Of a stretch of DNA of 64,000 nt, positions 41,365-50,687 are shown in pieces. The translations under genes and the position numbers were made by a program. Below the pieces are notes generated by a model. That model was not told where the DNA came from, did no database searches, and saw only the letters and a program-made list of their open reading frames with translations. The stretch's first letter is position 1; each line of letters starts with the position of its first letter. The stretch lies in NCBI GenBank assembly GCA_028875245.1, contig JAPPEU010000087.1, forward strand, positions 62,001 to 126,000, read 5' to 3'. The stretch comes from Chloroflexota bacterium. Lineage in GTDB: Bacteria; Chloroflexota; Anaerolineae; Aggregatilineales; Phototrophicaceae.

Positions 41365-42642
41365 TTATCTGAATTGCATCAGCTGCGCGTCGGCTTCCAA
41401 TATCGCGTTGGCGACCTCTTCTTCAATTTCGCCGCCCAAAGCGATATTCACCATCATGTCGCTCGCGATGATGCGGTTGAAGATTGTATGGGCCGGGCCG
41501 CCGGGCCGCGCCACGCCCCACTCCACCATTTCATCAAAAAGCAGCGCCAGAAAGCCTTCCTGAAAGTCGGGCAATTGCGCCTGCATGGACTTGCGTCCGG
41601 GCACGACTTTAGTGACGGCGTGGTAGGTGGCGTAGCCTTCCTGGCTGGTGAAATACTTGACGAAGGCTTTCGCCTCCTCGGGGTTATCGCTCTTGGCGGC
41701 GACGCCGGGCGCGAAGGAACCGGTGTGCGTGATCGGCGTCTTGATATAGGGCATGGGCATGACGTCCCAATTCAGATCCGGGAAGTTGCGGGCCAGGACC
41801 GTGCCGGTCGGCGGAATGGCGAAGAAGGTCGCGGTCAAGCCATTGGGGAAGGCGTCGGGTATATTGTCGGTGGGGATGAAGCCATCGGTATACAGGCTTT
41901 GGTAAAAGGCATAGGCTTCCATGGCTTCGGGCGTATCGATGTAGCCGGCAAATGTGGACAAGTCAGGCGCGATCGTTTCCCAAAGCGGCTCGCCGGGGCT
42001 GCTGGCGCTGCGGATGATCGTCCAGGTGAAGAAAGCGCCCTGCAAGGGATTGTTGAAGCCCATCATGCCCCATACTTCGTTGCCCATTTCCGCCTGATGC
42101 GCCCGCACCTTGTTAACATTCTCCACAAACTCGGGCCAGGTCCAGCCTTCGTCCAGCGTCTTCGGCACTTCCACGCCGGCCGTCTCAAACATATCGACGT
42201 TGTAGTACATGGCATCGGCCGCGTTGGCCCAGGGCGCGCCAAACATGTGGCCGTCGAGCGATACCATCTCGACCAGATCGGCCATGAAATCGTCCATATC
42301 CGCTTCGCTGAACATATCTTCAATCGGGAGCAGCGCGCCGTTGAAAGCCAGGTTTTGAACGCCTACCCCATCGATCAAGGCGGCGTCAGGCGGGCTGTTG
42401 CCGGCGAAGGCGACTTGCAGCGCATCGAAGAATTCGCCGAACGGTATCGCCGTCAATTCGACCGTGATATTGGGATTCTGCGCTTCAAATGCGTCGATGA
42501 CCGCGGCCGTGCCTTCATCGCGACCGCGCCCGCCGGGAATCCAGAAGTCGATGGTGACCTCGTCTTGAGCCAAGGCTGGCGCGCCAAACGACGACAGCAG
42601 CAAGAACAAAATGGAAATCAGCAGCATAAGACGCCTTTTCAT
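41365..42642 (-). CDS. Extracellular solute-binding protein of a sugar ABC transporter
   Basis: This 425-residue protein has a Sec signal peptide (MKRRLMLLISILFLLLSSFGAPALA, cleaved before QDEVTI) and the family-1 binding-protein fold: IDFWIPGGRGRDEGTAAVIDAFEAQNPNI and AFVKYFTSQEG near the C-terminus. It lacks the Cys of a lipoprotein box. It is the first gene of the four-gene minus-strand operon (binding protein, permease, permease, sulfatase), divergent from two more sulfatases. The set points to uptake of a desulfated glycan fragment. Confidence 0.88.
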   Translation of the reverse strand: MKRRLMLLISILFLLLSSFGAPALAQDEVTIDFWIPGGRGRDEGTAAVIDAFEAQNPNITVELTAIPFGEFFDALQVAFAGNSPPDAALIDGVGVQNLAFNGALLPIEDMFSEADMDDFMADLVEMVSLDGHMFGAPWANAADAMYYNVDMFETAGVEVPKTLDEGWTWPEFVENVNKVRAHQAEMGNEVWGMMGFNNPLQGAFFTWTIIRSASSPGEPLWETIAPDLSTFAGYIDTPEAMEAYAFYQSLYTDGFIPTDNIPDAFPNGLTATFFAIPPTGTVLARNFPDLNWDVMPMPYIKTPITHTGSFAPGVAAKSDNPEEAKAFVKYFTSQEGYATYHAVTKVVPGRKSMQAQLPDFQEGFLALLFDEMVEWGVARPGGPAHTIFNRIIASDMMVNIALGGEIEEEVANAILEADAQLMQFR

Positions 42643-42805
42643 TTCCGCCTCTCCTTAATCTCTGTGGGATTGGAAGCTCTCATAGCAGAGTCTAGCCGAG
42701 CGCAGACAGTCCTGCAAATTTTGCGCAATACGAAAGTATGTGGAAGAATCTAGGCAACTGTCAACCTTCGACAAGTCGCATGCCAATTGGCGCGCAAAGC
42801 AAATT

Positions 42806-44374
42806 ATGAACAGGCGCCCGAATATCGTCCTCATCGTCAATGATCATCAAGCATACTACCGCCACGGCTGGGACGGCGGACCGCGGCCCATGACGCCCTG
42901 TTTTGATCGCCTGGCGGCGGGCGGGCTGCGATTTGAGCGCGCTTATTGCGCTGTGCCGCTTTGCGGGCCCTCGCGGCGCAGTTTGCTAACCGGCCTCTAT
43001 CCCCACAATCATCGCAATTTTTACAACTACACCAACGCGCCATACGAGCACGAAATCTATCTGACCAATCTCGCGCGCGCAGGCTATCGCTGCTTCTATT
43101 TCGGCAAGTGGCATGCCGGCGCCGGCACGGCTCTCGACTTTGATTGCGAAGGCTTCTCCCTCGAAGATTACGGCAATCCTTATATCACAAAAGAGTATCG
43201 CGATTATCTGCGGAAGAAGAACCTGCCACCGGCGGAACATCATGTGGAATACGTCTTCGACAGCTTCGTCATGAAGCGTGAGTTCCCCGCGCTTGAAGTC
43301 GGGGCGGCTTATCGCAGCGATCGCTATTGGTGCGGCGAACATGCCAGCGGCATCACTGCCACGCCCAAAGAAAGCCATGAAGCATTCTTCCTGGCGGATT
43401 TAGCCTGCGAGCAATTGGACGCCCTGGCGGCCGCGGATGACGAGCAGCCATTCCATCTGCGGCTTGACTTCTGGGGACCGCATCAACCCTTCTTCCCGAC
43501 CCAAGAATTTGCAGACATGTACGAGCCCGAGGATATCCCGCTATACGGCAATTTTGTCGACGCTTTGGAAGGCAAGCCCGCGCTCTATTGGCAGGATCCG
43601 CATGACAATTTAACGGATGCGGACGGGCGCTTCGCGACGCCCAGCAAGCTCAGCTGGGGCGAGTGGCAGCGGATTATCGCGCGCGCTTACGCTCACATCA
43701 CCATGATTGATGCTGCCGGCGGCCAAGTGTTGGATAAACTGGACGAACTGGGGCTTTCCGATGATACCTTGGTCATTTGGACGGCCGATCACGGCGACGC
43801 CTTGGCCAGCCATGGCGGACGGATTGATAAAGGCTCGTATTTGACGGAAGAAGTGCTGCGGGTCCCGCTGGCGCTGCGGCATCCCGGGCAGATACCCGCC
43901 GGGCGAACATCAATGGCGCTGGCCTGCGGGACAGACATCGCGCCCACCATACTGGATGCGGCCGGGACCGCCTTCGAGCGCCCCGTCGATGGCGAAAGCC
44001 TGCTGCCCTTGGCGACAGCTGGCGGCGGCAGCGACAGACCCTCCCTGCTGGTCGAGACCTATGGGCATGGCTTCGGCACGATCGAACCGGGCCGAGCACT
44101 CATCAAGGATCACTATAAGTTGATCGCCTGGCAAAACCACGAGGGCGAACTCTATGATCTCGAAGCCGACCCCTACGAACTGGTCAATCTTTATCAGCAG
44201 TCAGCATACAAGAGCACGGTCCTTGAACTGGAAGCTGAACTTCGAGCATGGCTGAGCAAGACCGGCGATCAAGACTTTGGCGCCCCAATTAGCGATGACT
44301 TTCGGGCCGAGGACAAGCGAAAATTGGGGGAACTCATGCAGCGCCGGGCGAGAGTGAACAATGCCAGTGAGTGA
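42806..44374 (+). CDS. Sulfatase with canonical Cys-type formylglycine site
   Basis: This 522-residue protein begins RRPNIVLIVNDHQAYYRHGWD (metal Asp13) and carries C53-GPSR57 in VPLCGPSRRSLLTGLYPH, the CxPSR site where Cys becomes formylglycine. FGKWHAGAG and IWTADHGDALASHGG complete the metal sites. No signal peptide is seen, so it would act in the cytoplasm or be exported by another route. The ATG is used because the longer frame (42740) overlaps the promoter region. Divergent from the ABC operon, and it overlaps the next sulfatase gene by 14 bases. It probably removes sulfate from imported sugar. Confidence 0.88.
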   Translation: MNRRPNIVLIVNDHQAYYRHGWDGGPRPMTPCFDRLAAGGLRFERAYCAVPLCGPSRRSLLTGLYPHNHRNFYNYTNAPYEHEIYLTNLARAGYRCFYFGKWHAGAGTALDFDCEGFSLEDYGNPYITKEYRDYLRKKNLPPAEHHVEYVFDSFVMKREFPALEVGAAYRSDRYWCGEHASGITATPKESHEAFFLADLACEQLDALAAADDEQPFHLRLDFWGPHQPFFPTQEFADMYEPEDIPLYGNFVDALEGKPALYWQDPHDNLTDADGRFATPSKLSWGEWQRIIARAYAHITMIDAAGGQVLDKLDELGLSDDTLVIWTADHGDALASHGGRIDKGSYLTEEVLRVPLALRHPGQIPAGRTSMALACGTDIAPTILDAAGTAFERPVDGESLLPLATAGGGSDRPSLLVETYGHGFGTIEPGRALIKDHYKLIAWQNHEGELYDLEADPYELVNLYQQSAYKSTVLELEAELRAWLSKTGDQDFGAPISDDFRAEDKRKLGELMQRRARVNNASE

Positions 44375-45752
44375 GCGCAAGAATATTATCCTGGTCGTCA
44401 ACGATGATCTGGCGCAATGGGCGCTCGGCTCTTACGGCAACGCCGAGATTCACGCGCCGACGCTGGATTATCTGGCCGCCACCGGCGTACAAATGGACAA
44501 CGCTTTCACGCCCACGCCAGTCTGCTCGCCCGCCCGCGCCAGTTTGCTGACGGGACGACTGCCCTCACAGCACGGCATCCACGATTATCTTTCGTCCACC
44601 ATGCCGGAGATTCACAGACGTCCCTGGCTCAAAGACGAGGTCACGCTTGCGCAGCTGCTTTCTCAAGCGGGCTACCAAACAGCGCATTGCGGCAAATGGC
44701 ACTTGGGCAGCGACGATCAACCGCAGGCGGGTTTTGGCCATTGGTTCAGCGGGGTCGGCGATTACCCGGCCGAACACGGCGGCGACCATCGATTCAGCCT
44801 GAATGGGACAATCGAGACGATCGCTGGTCAACGCACACAGGTCATCACCGATCAGGCGATCAGCTTTCTGCGCCAGCGCGACCGGGCGTCGCCCTTTTTC
44901 CTGCACATCGGATATTTCGGCACACACAATCCCTGGCGCGGCCAACCCGAACGCTTGGCAGCCGCTTATCGCAACAAGACCTTCGAAAACCTGCTCAACC
45001 AGCCCGCATACCCTTTTGGAACGCAGGCCCTCGAATCGACTTTGCCCACGCGCCTGGATCCACGAGAGGCGCTGGCGCAATACTTCGCAGCCGTATCGCA
45101 TATTGACGAGGCGCTTGGACGCCTGCTGGACGAGCTGGAAGCGCTCCAACTCCGTGAAGAGGCTTTGATTGTCTTCACCTCCGATCACGGCCTCTGCTGC
45201 GGCCATCATGGCTTGTGGGGCAAGGGCAACGCTACCCTGCCCTTGAACATGCTGGAGGAATCAATCCGCGTGCCCTTGATTTTCAATCAACCACGCGATC
45301 TATTCGCCAATCAACGACGCTCGGAGTTCGTCGACCATCTCGATCTGTTTCAGACCCTTGTTGATTATGCCGGCATCGCGGATATGCTTGATGACAGACG
45401 CAACTACCCCGGGCGCAGTTTCTTGCCGCTGCTGAATAATGCCGCCGCCCTTCCCGGCTGGCGCAGCATTCAGTTTGGCGAGTATGGTGATGTGCGGATG
45501 GCGCGGGCGCGACGGCATAAGCTGGTTCGCAGGCATAACGGTGATGCCCCCGGCGAGCTGTTTGACTTAATTGATGATCCCGCCGAATCCCACAATCTCT
45601 ACGGCAATCAGGACTGCCAGCCCATCGTCGACAAACTGAATCGCGAGATTGATCGCTATTTCGGCTCTTATCAGGCGCCGGCGAAGAGCGGCTTGCGCGT
45701 AAGAGAATTGCCGCGCCACAATCTGACCGAGGCCTGGCGCCGAGACGAATGA
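44361..45752 (+). CDS. Sulfatase with canonical Cys-type formylglycine site
   Basis: This 463-residue protein starts MPVSERKNIILVVNDDLAQW (metal D15/D16) and has C55-SPAR59 in PTPVCSPARASLLTGRLPSQ. HCGKWHLGS and VFTSDHGLCCGHHG give the other metal/basic residues. The start overlaps the upstream sulfatase by 14 bases, so translation is coupled. Two FGly-type sulfatases in tandem suggest two differently placed sulfate groups on one glycan. No formylglycine-generating enzyme gene is present, so maturation must rely on one elsewhere in the genome. Confidence 0.88.
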   Translation: MPVSERKNIILVVNDDLAQWALGSYGNAEIHAPTLDYLAATGVQMDNAFTPTPVCSPARASLLTGRLPSQHGIHDYLSSTMPEIHRRPWLKDEVTLAQLLSQAGYQTAHCGKWHLGSDDQPQAGFGHWFSGVGDYPAEHGGDHRFSLNGTIETIAGQRTQVITDQAISFLRQRDRASPFFLHIGYFGTHNPWRGQPERLAAAYRNKTFENLLNQPAYPFGTQALESTLPTRLDPREALAQYFAAVSHIDEALGRLLDELEALQLREEALIVFTSDHGLCCGHHGLWGKGNATLPLNMLEESIRVPLIFNQPRDLFANQRRSEFVDHLDLFQTLVDYAGIADMLDDRRNYPGRSFLPLLNNAAALPGWRSIQFGEYGDVRMARARRHKLVRRHNGDAPGELFDLIDDPAESHNLYGNQDCQPIVDKLNREIDRYFGSYQAPAKSGLRVRELPRHNLTEAWRRDE

Positions 45753-45820
45753 GACGGGGGCGCTTTTCACGCGACCTGCTGAGGTTTTGTCCGAATACGA
45801 GCTTCCCGTTGAATAATTGA

Positions 45821-45894
45821 TGAACTGGAAAGCTCAGTCACGTTGGCGCGTATGCTGAAACAAAGCGCAGTTCTACTCCGCTGATTCCAGTTCA
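45821..45894 (+). promoter_or_regulatory. Long hairpin in the leader of the small hypothetical gene
   Basis: TGAACTGGAA (45821-45830) pairs exactly with TTCCAGTTCA (45885-45894). TCAG/CTGA adds four more base pairs after a three-base bulge. The hairpin closes 16 bases before the ATG at 45910. No known riboswitch consensus was recognised. Confidence 0.4.
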
Positions 45895-45909
45895 AGGTGC
45901 GGACAAAGC

Positions 45910-46392
45910 ATGTCATTTGACGGATCTGGCATCTATCAGTTGGCGGGGGAGCTGGGCTTGCCCATGCTGGAGCGGGCCGCGCTTGGCGCCGGCGTCATGA
46001 GCGTCCTCGAGATATCGGCTCATTATGCCGGGCGGCGCCTGCGTCATTCGGTGGCGCGCGTCATAGAATATCAGCTGGGCGACATTGAGCTGCGCGTCGC
46101 TTACGAAGGCGTACGCCTGCGCGACGGGCTGCGGACCTGGATTGAGCCCGAGCGCATGGAAAAGCTGAATGCCGTCCTGCTCAACGTCAGGTTCGAATAC
46201 CTGAGCCACCAGCCGGGCTTGTCGAGCGACGAACACAGCCTCTGGCTCATCCAGCGGGCGGCCGGGGCGCATCGGCACGGCCTGATGCTGGCGCCGGACC
46301 GGCCCGAACTTCCCTATTCCACGATTGCCAATGCGATTGACGCCTACCTGCCCGAAGCGATACGCGAGATTCCACTGAGGTCAGCGCGATGA
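45910..46392 (+). CDS. Hypothetical protein coupled to a CYTH gene
   Basis: This 160-residue protein is soluble, with no signal peptide or membrane helix, and I recognise no family. It contains LAGELGLPMLERAALGAG, VARVIEYQLGDIELRVAYEG and RHGLMLAPDRPELPYSTIA. Its stop overlaps the CYTH ATG by 4 bases, so the two are made together and may act together. The long leader hairpin (45821-45894) ends just ahead of it. Codon use looks like the neighbouring genes, so it is probably native. Confidence 0.6.
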   Translation: MSFDGSGIYQLAGELGLPMLERAALGAGVMSVLEISAHYAGRRLRHSVARVIEYQLGDIELRVAYEGVRLRDGLRTWIEPERMEKLNAVLLNVRFEYLSHQPGLSSDEHSLWLIQRAAGAHRHGLMLAPDRPELPYSTIANAIDAYLPEAIREIPLRSAR

Positions 46393-46982
46393 AAGAGGAC
46401 AACCCCCAAGAAGTTGAGGTCAAGCTGCACAGCCCGGATCTGGCGCAAGTAAGAAACGCGCTGGAGCGGGCGGGCGCGACGCAAACGAAACCGCGCGTCT
46501 TCGAGCGAAACCTGCGCTACGACAGCGCCGATGGCTCGCTGATGGAGGCGGGGGTCGTGCTGCGCCTGCGCCAGGACGAGACAGTCAAACTGACTTATAA
46601 AGCCGACGCCAGCGTCGAGCGCGGCATCGTCAGTCGCTTCGAGGCGGAAGTGCAACTGAGCGACTTCGAGACGATGGATGTCATCTTGCGGCGGCTGGGT
46701 TATGAAGTGGCGCTGGTCTACGAGAAGTATCGCACGACATACGAATTGCCCGGCGCCGAGATCGTGCTGGATGAGTTGCCCTACGGGAATTTCACCGAGA
46801 TCGAGGGCGATGCGGCGACGATCGAGCGCGTTGTTGACCGGTTGGGCTTGCGCGGCTGTCGGCGGATGACGCGGAGTTACGTCGATATCTTTTGGGATGT
46901 GAAGACGCGCTTGGGGCTGGACGTTCGCGACTGTAGCTTCGAGGCCTTTGCAGGTGTCGATCTCAATTGCATGGAGATCTAA
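46389..46982 (+). CDS. CYTH-domain protein (class IV adenylate cyclase/triphosphatase-like)
   Basis: This 197-residue protein has the CYTH hallmark ExExK at E8-V-E10-V-K12, RNLRYD, VVLRLRQDETVKLTYK, a SRFEAEVQL acidic strand and LPGAEIVLDELPYGNFTEIEG, all part of the triphosphate tunnel. Such proteins hydrolyse inorganic triphosphate/thiamine triphosphate or make cAMP. It is likely cytoplasmic. A CHAD protein, another polyphosphate-linked family, lies 10 kb away, but they are separate genes here. Confidence 0.85.
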   Translation: MKEDNPQEVEVKLHSPDLAQVRNALERAGATQTKPRVFERNLRYDSADGSLMEAGVVLRLRQDETVKLTYKADASVERGIVSRFEAEVQLSDFETMDVILRRLGYEVALVYEKYRTTYELPGAEIVLDELPYGNFTEIEGDAATIERVVDRLGLRGCRRMTRSYVDIFWDVKTRLGLDVRDCSFEAFAGVDLNCMEI

Positions 46983-47043
46983 GTAGTTCCAAGAAACTAA
47001 TGAGAATGATCGCAGAAAAAACGGAAATTGCCATAACAATCGA

Positions 47044-47148
47044 AGGTTGTAGGGACGAGAGACGGTCAGTGTCTACGCGACCCTTGTCTCGCTCTAAAGC
47101 TCGCGCTATCACATGGACGGGTGTTTCGCCGAAACCTCCCTACAGCCT
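47044..47148 (+). repeat. 105-bp MITE-like element with terminal inverted repeats and an internal hairpin
   Basis: Ends aggttgtaggga (47044-47055) and tccctacagcct (47137-47148) are inverted repeats with one mismatch. Inside, GAGAC/GTCTC and GGTC/GACC stems (47059-47090) enclose the loop agtgtctacgc, the reverse complement of the loop found in the acyl-CoA dehydrogenase insert (25269-25279). Confidence 0.5.
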
Positions 47149-47298
47149 CCTTTTGTCGGGGGGGTATTTTGTGCGAGCCAAGTTGTGACTCGCGAGGAGC
47201 TGTCGCAAAGAACGGCAACGAATCCGCCAGCGGCTGCAACAGCGCCATTGTCGAATTGTTCAACCGTTTCGGCGTGCCCCCTGGACCATAGAAAAAGC

Positions 47299-47319
47299 GG
47301 GCGACCCAGTGGCTCGCCC
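47299..47319 (+). repeat. REP-like hairpin
   Basis: GGGCGA-CCCAGTGGC-TCGCCC-type stem-loop in the gap before the carboxylase operon, similar to 9283-9304. Confidence 0.45.
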
Positions 47320-47342
47320 CAACAATCAGAATCGGCGGGCTT

Positions 47343-47363
47343 GGGCGATTCACAGCGTCGCCC
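47343..47363 (+). repeat. REP-like hairpin
   Basis: GGGCGA-TTCACAGCG-TCGCCC, followed by CATAC, as after the 9283 copy. It lies 24 bases after the previous hairpin, so the two form a pair. Confidence 0.45.
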
Positions 47364-47402
47364 ATACATTTTTCGCCGTGATTGTTGCCAATTGACCTCC
47401 CC

Positions 47403-47431
47403 TACATTTTCCGTCGCCTTCGACCTATAAT
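47403..47431 (+). promoter_or_regulatory. Candidate promoter of the acyl-CoA carboxylase operon
   Basis: A perfect TATAAT at 47426-47431 with a weak TACATT at 47403-47408, spaced by 17 bases. The leader to the ATG at 47542 is about 100 bases. Confidence 0.35.
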
Positions 47432-47541
47432 CGGTGGCTGTTTTCTCACGCCGCCCTGAACCGTCCGCCAGACGACGGTGTTACAATGAGCGGAGCGGAC
47501 GCCGATGCCGACGACATCATTACAGCGAAGGAAGCTCGCCT

Positions 47542-49092
47542 ATGACCACAAGCCCCAAGATTGAGCAGCTGCGCGCCAAACGCCGTGAAAGCCAGCAGGG
47601 CGGCGGCGAAGCCCGCATCCAGCGACAGCATGACAAGGGCAAGAAAACCGCGCGCGAACGGCTGGATATCCTGCTCGATCCGGGAACCTTCCGCGAAGTC
47701 GATGCCTTTGTGCATCATCACAACAACAAATTCGGGCTTGAGCGCAACAAGCCTCTGAGCGACAGCGTCGTGACCGGCTGGGGCACGATTGACGGGCGGC
47801 TGGTCTACGCCTATTCGCAGGATTTCACGGTGATGGGCGGCAGCTTGAGCGAGGCGCACGCGGCCAAGATCATCAAGATCATGGAGATGGCGGTCAAGGT
47901 GGGCGCGCCGGTTATCGGCTTGAACGACAGCGGCGGCGCCCGCATTCAGGAGGGCGTTGAAAGCCTGGGCGGCTATGCCGATATCTTCTTGCAGAATACG
48001 CTGGCCAGCGGCGTCATCCCCCAGATTAGCGTGATTATGGGACCTTGCGCCGGCGGCGCGGTCTACAGCCCGGCGCTGACCGATTTCATCATCATGGTCA
48101 AAGACAGCAGTTATATGTTCATCACCGGCCCCGATGTGGTCAAGCAGGTGCTCAACGAGGATGTGAGCTTCGAGGGCTTGGGCGGCGCCTCTGTGCATGG
48201 GAGCAAGAGCGGCGTCTGTCATTTTGTCGCCGATGACGAGACGCAGGCCCTGACAATGGCGCGCGAATTGCTGAGTTACCTGCCGCAAAACAACATGGAG
48301 GATCCGCCGCCTCTGGCCACGACGGACGACCCGCTGCGCACGGAATCGGCGCTGGACAGCATCGTGCCGGAGAACCCCAATCAGCCTTATGACATCAAGA
48401 AGGTCATCGAGTTGATCGTCGATGACAGACATTTTTTTGAGGTGCATGAGGAATTCGCCGGCAATATTGTGGTCGGCTACGCGCGTTTGGGCGGCACGGC
48501 GGTTGGCATCGTCGCCAATCAGCCGATGGTGCTGGCGGGCGTGCTGGATATCAAGGCGAGCGTGAAGGCGGCGCGCTTCGTGCGCACCTGCGACGCCTTC
48601 AACGTGCCGCTGATTACCTTTGTTGATGTGCCCGGTTATCTGCCCGGCACCGACCAGGAGCATAACGGCATCATCATGAGCGGGGCTAAGCTGCTCTTCG
48701 CCTACTGCGAAGCGACCGTGCCCAAGCTGACCGTGACCACGCGCAAGTCTTACGGCGGCGCGTACTGCGTCATGAACAGCAAGCACATCCGCGCTGACCT
48801 GAACATCGCCTGGCCCACCGCCGAGATCGCGGTGATGGGGCCGGAAGGCGCGGTCGAGATCATCTATCGGCGCGAATTGAAAGAGGCGGAAGACCCGGCC
48901 GCCCGCAAACAAGAGTTGGCGGCGGAATACCGCGAAACATTCGCCAACCCCTATATCGCCGCCAGCCGCGGTTTCATCGACGATGTCATCGAGCCGCACA
49001 ATACGCGCCCGCGCTTGATCAACGCTTTGCAGGTTTTCCAGAACAAGCGCGACGAGAATCCGCCCAAGAAGCACGGCAATATCCCGCTCTAG
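47542..49092 (+). CDS. Acyl-CoA (propionyl-CoA) carboxylase carboxyltransferase subunit
   Basis: This 516-residue protein has [84 protein letters not shown] and [18 protein letters not shown] in the second half, the two-domain crotonase-like carboxyltransferase of PccB/MccB/AccD5 type. It moves CO2 from carboxybiotin to propionyl- or acetyl-CoA. It heads a three-gene operon with biotin carboxylase and a biotin carrier. The ATG at 47542 is chosen because the longer frame (47434) has no family sequence. Substrate (propionyl- or acetyl-CoA) is not settled by sequence, but Mce at 26 kb favours propionyl. Confidence 0.9.
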   Translation: MTTSPKIEQLRAKRRESQQGGGEARIQRQHDKGKKTARERLDILLDPGTFREVDAFVHHHNNKFGLERNKPLSDSVVTGWGTIDGRLVYAYSQDFTVMGGSLSEAHAAKIIKIMEMAVKVGAPVIGLNDSGGARIQEGVESLGGYADIFLQNTLASGVIPQISVIMGPCAGGAVYSPALTDFIIMVKDSSYMFITGPDVVKQVLNEDVSFEGLGGASVHGSKSGVCHFVADDETQALTMARELLSYLPQNNMEDPPPLATTDDPLRTESALDSIVPENPNQPYDIKKVIELIVDDRHFFEVHEEFAGNIVVGYARLGGTAVGIVANQPMVLAGVLDIKASVKAARFVRTCDAFNVPLITFVDVPGYLPGTDQEHNGIIMSGAKLLFAYCEATVPKLTVTTRKSYGGAYCVMNSKHIRADLNIAWPTAEIAVMGPEGAVEIIYRRELKEAEDPAARKQELAAEYRETFANPYIAASRGFIDDVIEPHNTRPRLINALQVFQNKRDENPPKKHGNIPL

Positions 49093-49169
49093 CCGACGTG
49101 GTCTACCCCAGCCCCAAGCCCCTCACCGAAGCATCAAGCAGGGGGAGCGCTGCGGAAGGAGTTGAACAC

Positions 49170-50687
49170 TTGCACACCGGACCCTTCAACAAAATCTTGA
49201 TCGCCAACCGCGGCGAGATTGCCGTGCGCGTCATCCGCGCGGCGCGCGACCTCGGCATTCCCACGGTGGCGGTCTACTCCGATGTCGATCGCAGGGCGCT
49301 GCATGTGCGCTATGCCGACGAAGCGGTGCATATCGGCGGTCCGCGGCCGGCCGAGAGCTACCTGCGCAAGGACAAGCTCATTGAGGTGGCGCGGCGGACG
49401 GGCGCCGACGCCATTCATCCCGGCTATGGCTTCCTGGCGGAAAATGCCGATTTCGCCCAGCAGGTGATGGACGAGGACCTGGTGTGGATCGGTCCCTCGC
49501 CAAGCGCCATCGCCACGATGGGGGACAAGCAGGCGGCGCGCACGGCGGTCAGGCGCAACAATGTGCCGCTGATCCCGGGCACGGAAGCGGGCATGCCCGA
49601 TGACGAACTGATCCATGCCGCCAGAAAGATCGGCTTTCCGGTGCTGATCAAGGCGGTGGCCGGCGGCGGTGGCACAGGCATGCGTCCGGTGCAGCGAGAA
49701 GAGGACTTCGCCGAATCGCTGGCGACGGCGCGGCGGGAAGCGGAGAGCGCCTTCGGCAACGGTGACGTCTATGTCGAGAAGCTGCTGCTGGGCGCGCGCC
49801 ATATCGAGTTTCAGATTTTGGCCGACGCGACCGGGCACACCATTCACTTGGGCGAGCGGGAATGCTCCATTCAGCGCCGGCATCAAAAGCTGGTGGAGGA
49901 AGCGCCGAGCGTCTTCGTCGACCGCGCCTTGCGCGAGCGGATGGGCGCGATGGCCATCGCGGCGGCCGAGTCAGTCGGTTACGTCAACGCCGGCACCATC
50001 GAGTGCATGGTCGACCAAAGCAAAAATTTCTATTTTCTCGAGATGAATACGCGGCTGCAGGTTGAGCACCCGGTGACCGAGCTGGTGACCGGCGTCGACC
50101 TGGCGAAAGAGCAGATTCGCATCGCGCGCGGGCGGCGCATGGGCCCGCGGGAGAGTGTTTTGGAACCCAAAGGCTGGGCGATCGAATGCCGAATCAACGC
50201 TGAAGACCCTTATAACAATTTTATGCCGTCCACCGGCCAGATCACCACGCAGATTCTGCCGACGGGCCCGGGCGTGCGCGTAGATGGCGGCGTATATTCC
50301 GGCTCCGAGATCACGCCCTATTACGACAGCCTGATCGCCAAGCTGATCACCTGGGGCGAGACGCGCTCGGAGGCGATGCTGCGCATGCGGCGCGCGCTCT
50401 CTGAATACCGCATCATGGGCTTGAAGCACAACATCCCCTTCCATATCAACCTGCTCAACAGCATCAGTTTCATCGCCGGCAAATTCGACACCACTTTCGT
50501 CGAGCGCCGCTTCAACATGAATACTTATGAGCAGGATCCGACGGCGGGCGATTTGGAAACGGTGGCGATCGCGGCGACGCTCTACGCGCATCGTCAGCGC
50601 CAGCTGGCATCACAGGTGGTGGCGCCGGCCAAGCGCGACGCCAGCAACTGGAAGTGGATGGGCCGCTTTGAGAGGATGCACCGATGA
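49170..50687 (+). CDS. Biotin carboxylase subunit (ATP-grasp)
   Basis: This ~505-residue protein has FNKILIANRGEIAVRVIRAARDLG, HPGYGFLAENADFA, KAVAGGGGTGMR (ATP-binding Gly-rich loop), EKLLLGARHIEFQILAD and EMNTRLQVEHPVTELVTG (catalytic, biotin/ATP site). It carboxylates biotin on the carrier protein. The best start is TTG at 49170, which has GGAAGGAG eight bases upstream; GTG at 49098 adds 24 residues without family support. It lies 77 bases after the carboxyltransferase and overlaps the carrier gene by 4 bases. Confidence 0.9.
   Translation: MHTGPFNKILIANRGEIAVRVIRAARDLGIPTVAVYSDVDRRALHVRYADEAVHIGGPRPAESYLRKDKLIEVARRTGADAIHPGYGFLAENADFAQQVMDEDLVWIGPSPSAIATMGDKQAARTAVRRNNVPLIPGTEAGMPDDELIHAARKIGFPVLIKAVAGGGGTGMRPVQREEDFAESLATARREAESAFGNGDVYVEKLLLGARHIEFQILADATGHTIHLGERECSIQRRHQKLVEEAPSVFVDRALRERMGAMAIAAAESVGYVNAGTIECMVDQSKNFYFLEMNTRLQVEHPVTELVTGVDLAKEQIRIARGRRMGPRESVLEPKGWAIECRINAEDPYNNFMPSTGQITTQILPTGPGVRVDGGVYSGSEITPYYDSLIAKLITWGETRSEAMLRMRRALSEYRIMGLKHNIPFHINLLNSISFIAGKFDTTFVERRFNMNTYEQDPTAGDLETVAIAATLYAHRQRQLASQVVAPAKRDASNWKWMGRFERMHR

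Larger units (their letters stand above)
46983..47541 (+). other. 559-bp intergenic region packed with small repeats and a promoter
   Basis: No credible gene is present. From left to right it holds a 105-bp MITE-like element (47044-47148), a GCGAG/CTCGC hairpin near 47173-47193, two REP-like hairpins (47299-47319, 47343-47363), a promoter (47403-47431) and a ~100-base leader of the carboxylase operon. Short open frames on either strand (for example 47113-47430) are unsupported by codon pattern or ribosome binding sites and look repeat-derived. Confidence 0.7.

Noticed and set aside
47113..47430. Small open frames in the gap before the carboxylase operon, on both strands
   Set aside because: They run through palindromic repeats, have no ribosome site and end at the repeat borders.
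47446..49074. Antisense open frame of ~540 codons over the carboxyltransferase gene
   Set aside because: Long, but the sense strand encodes an unmistakable carboxyltransferase; the antisense protein has His/Arg-rich noise and no ribosome binding site.
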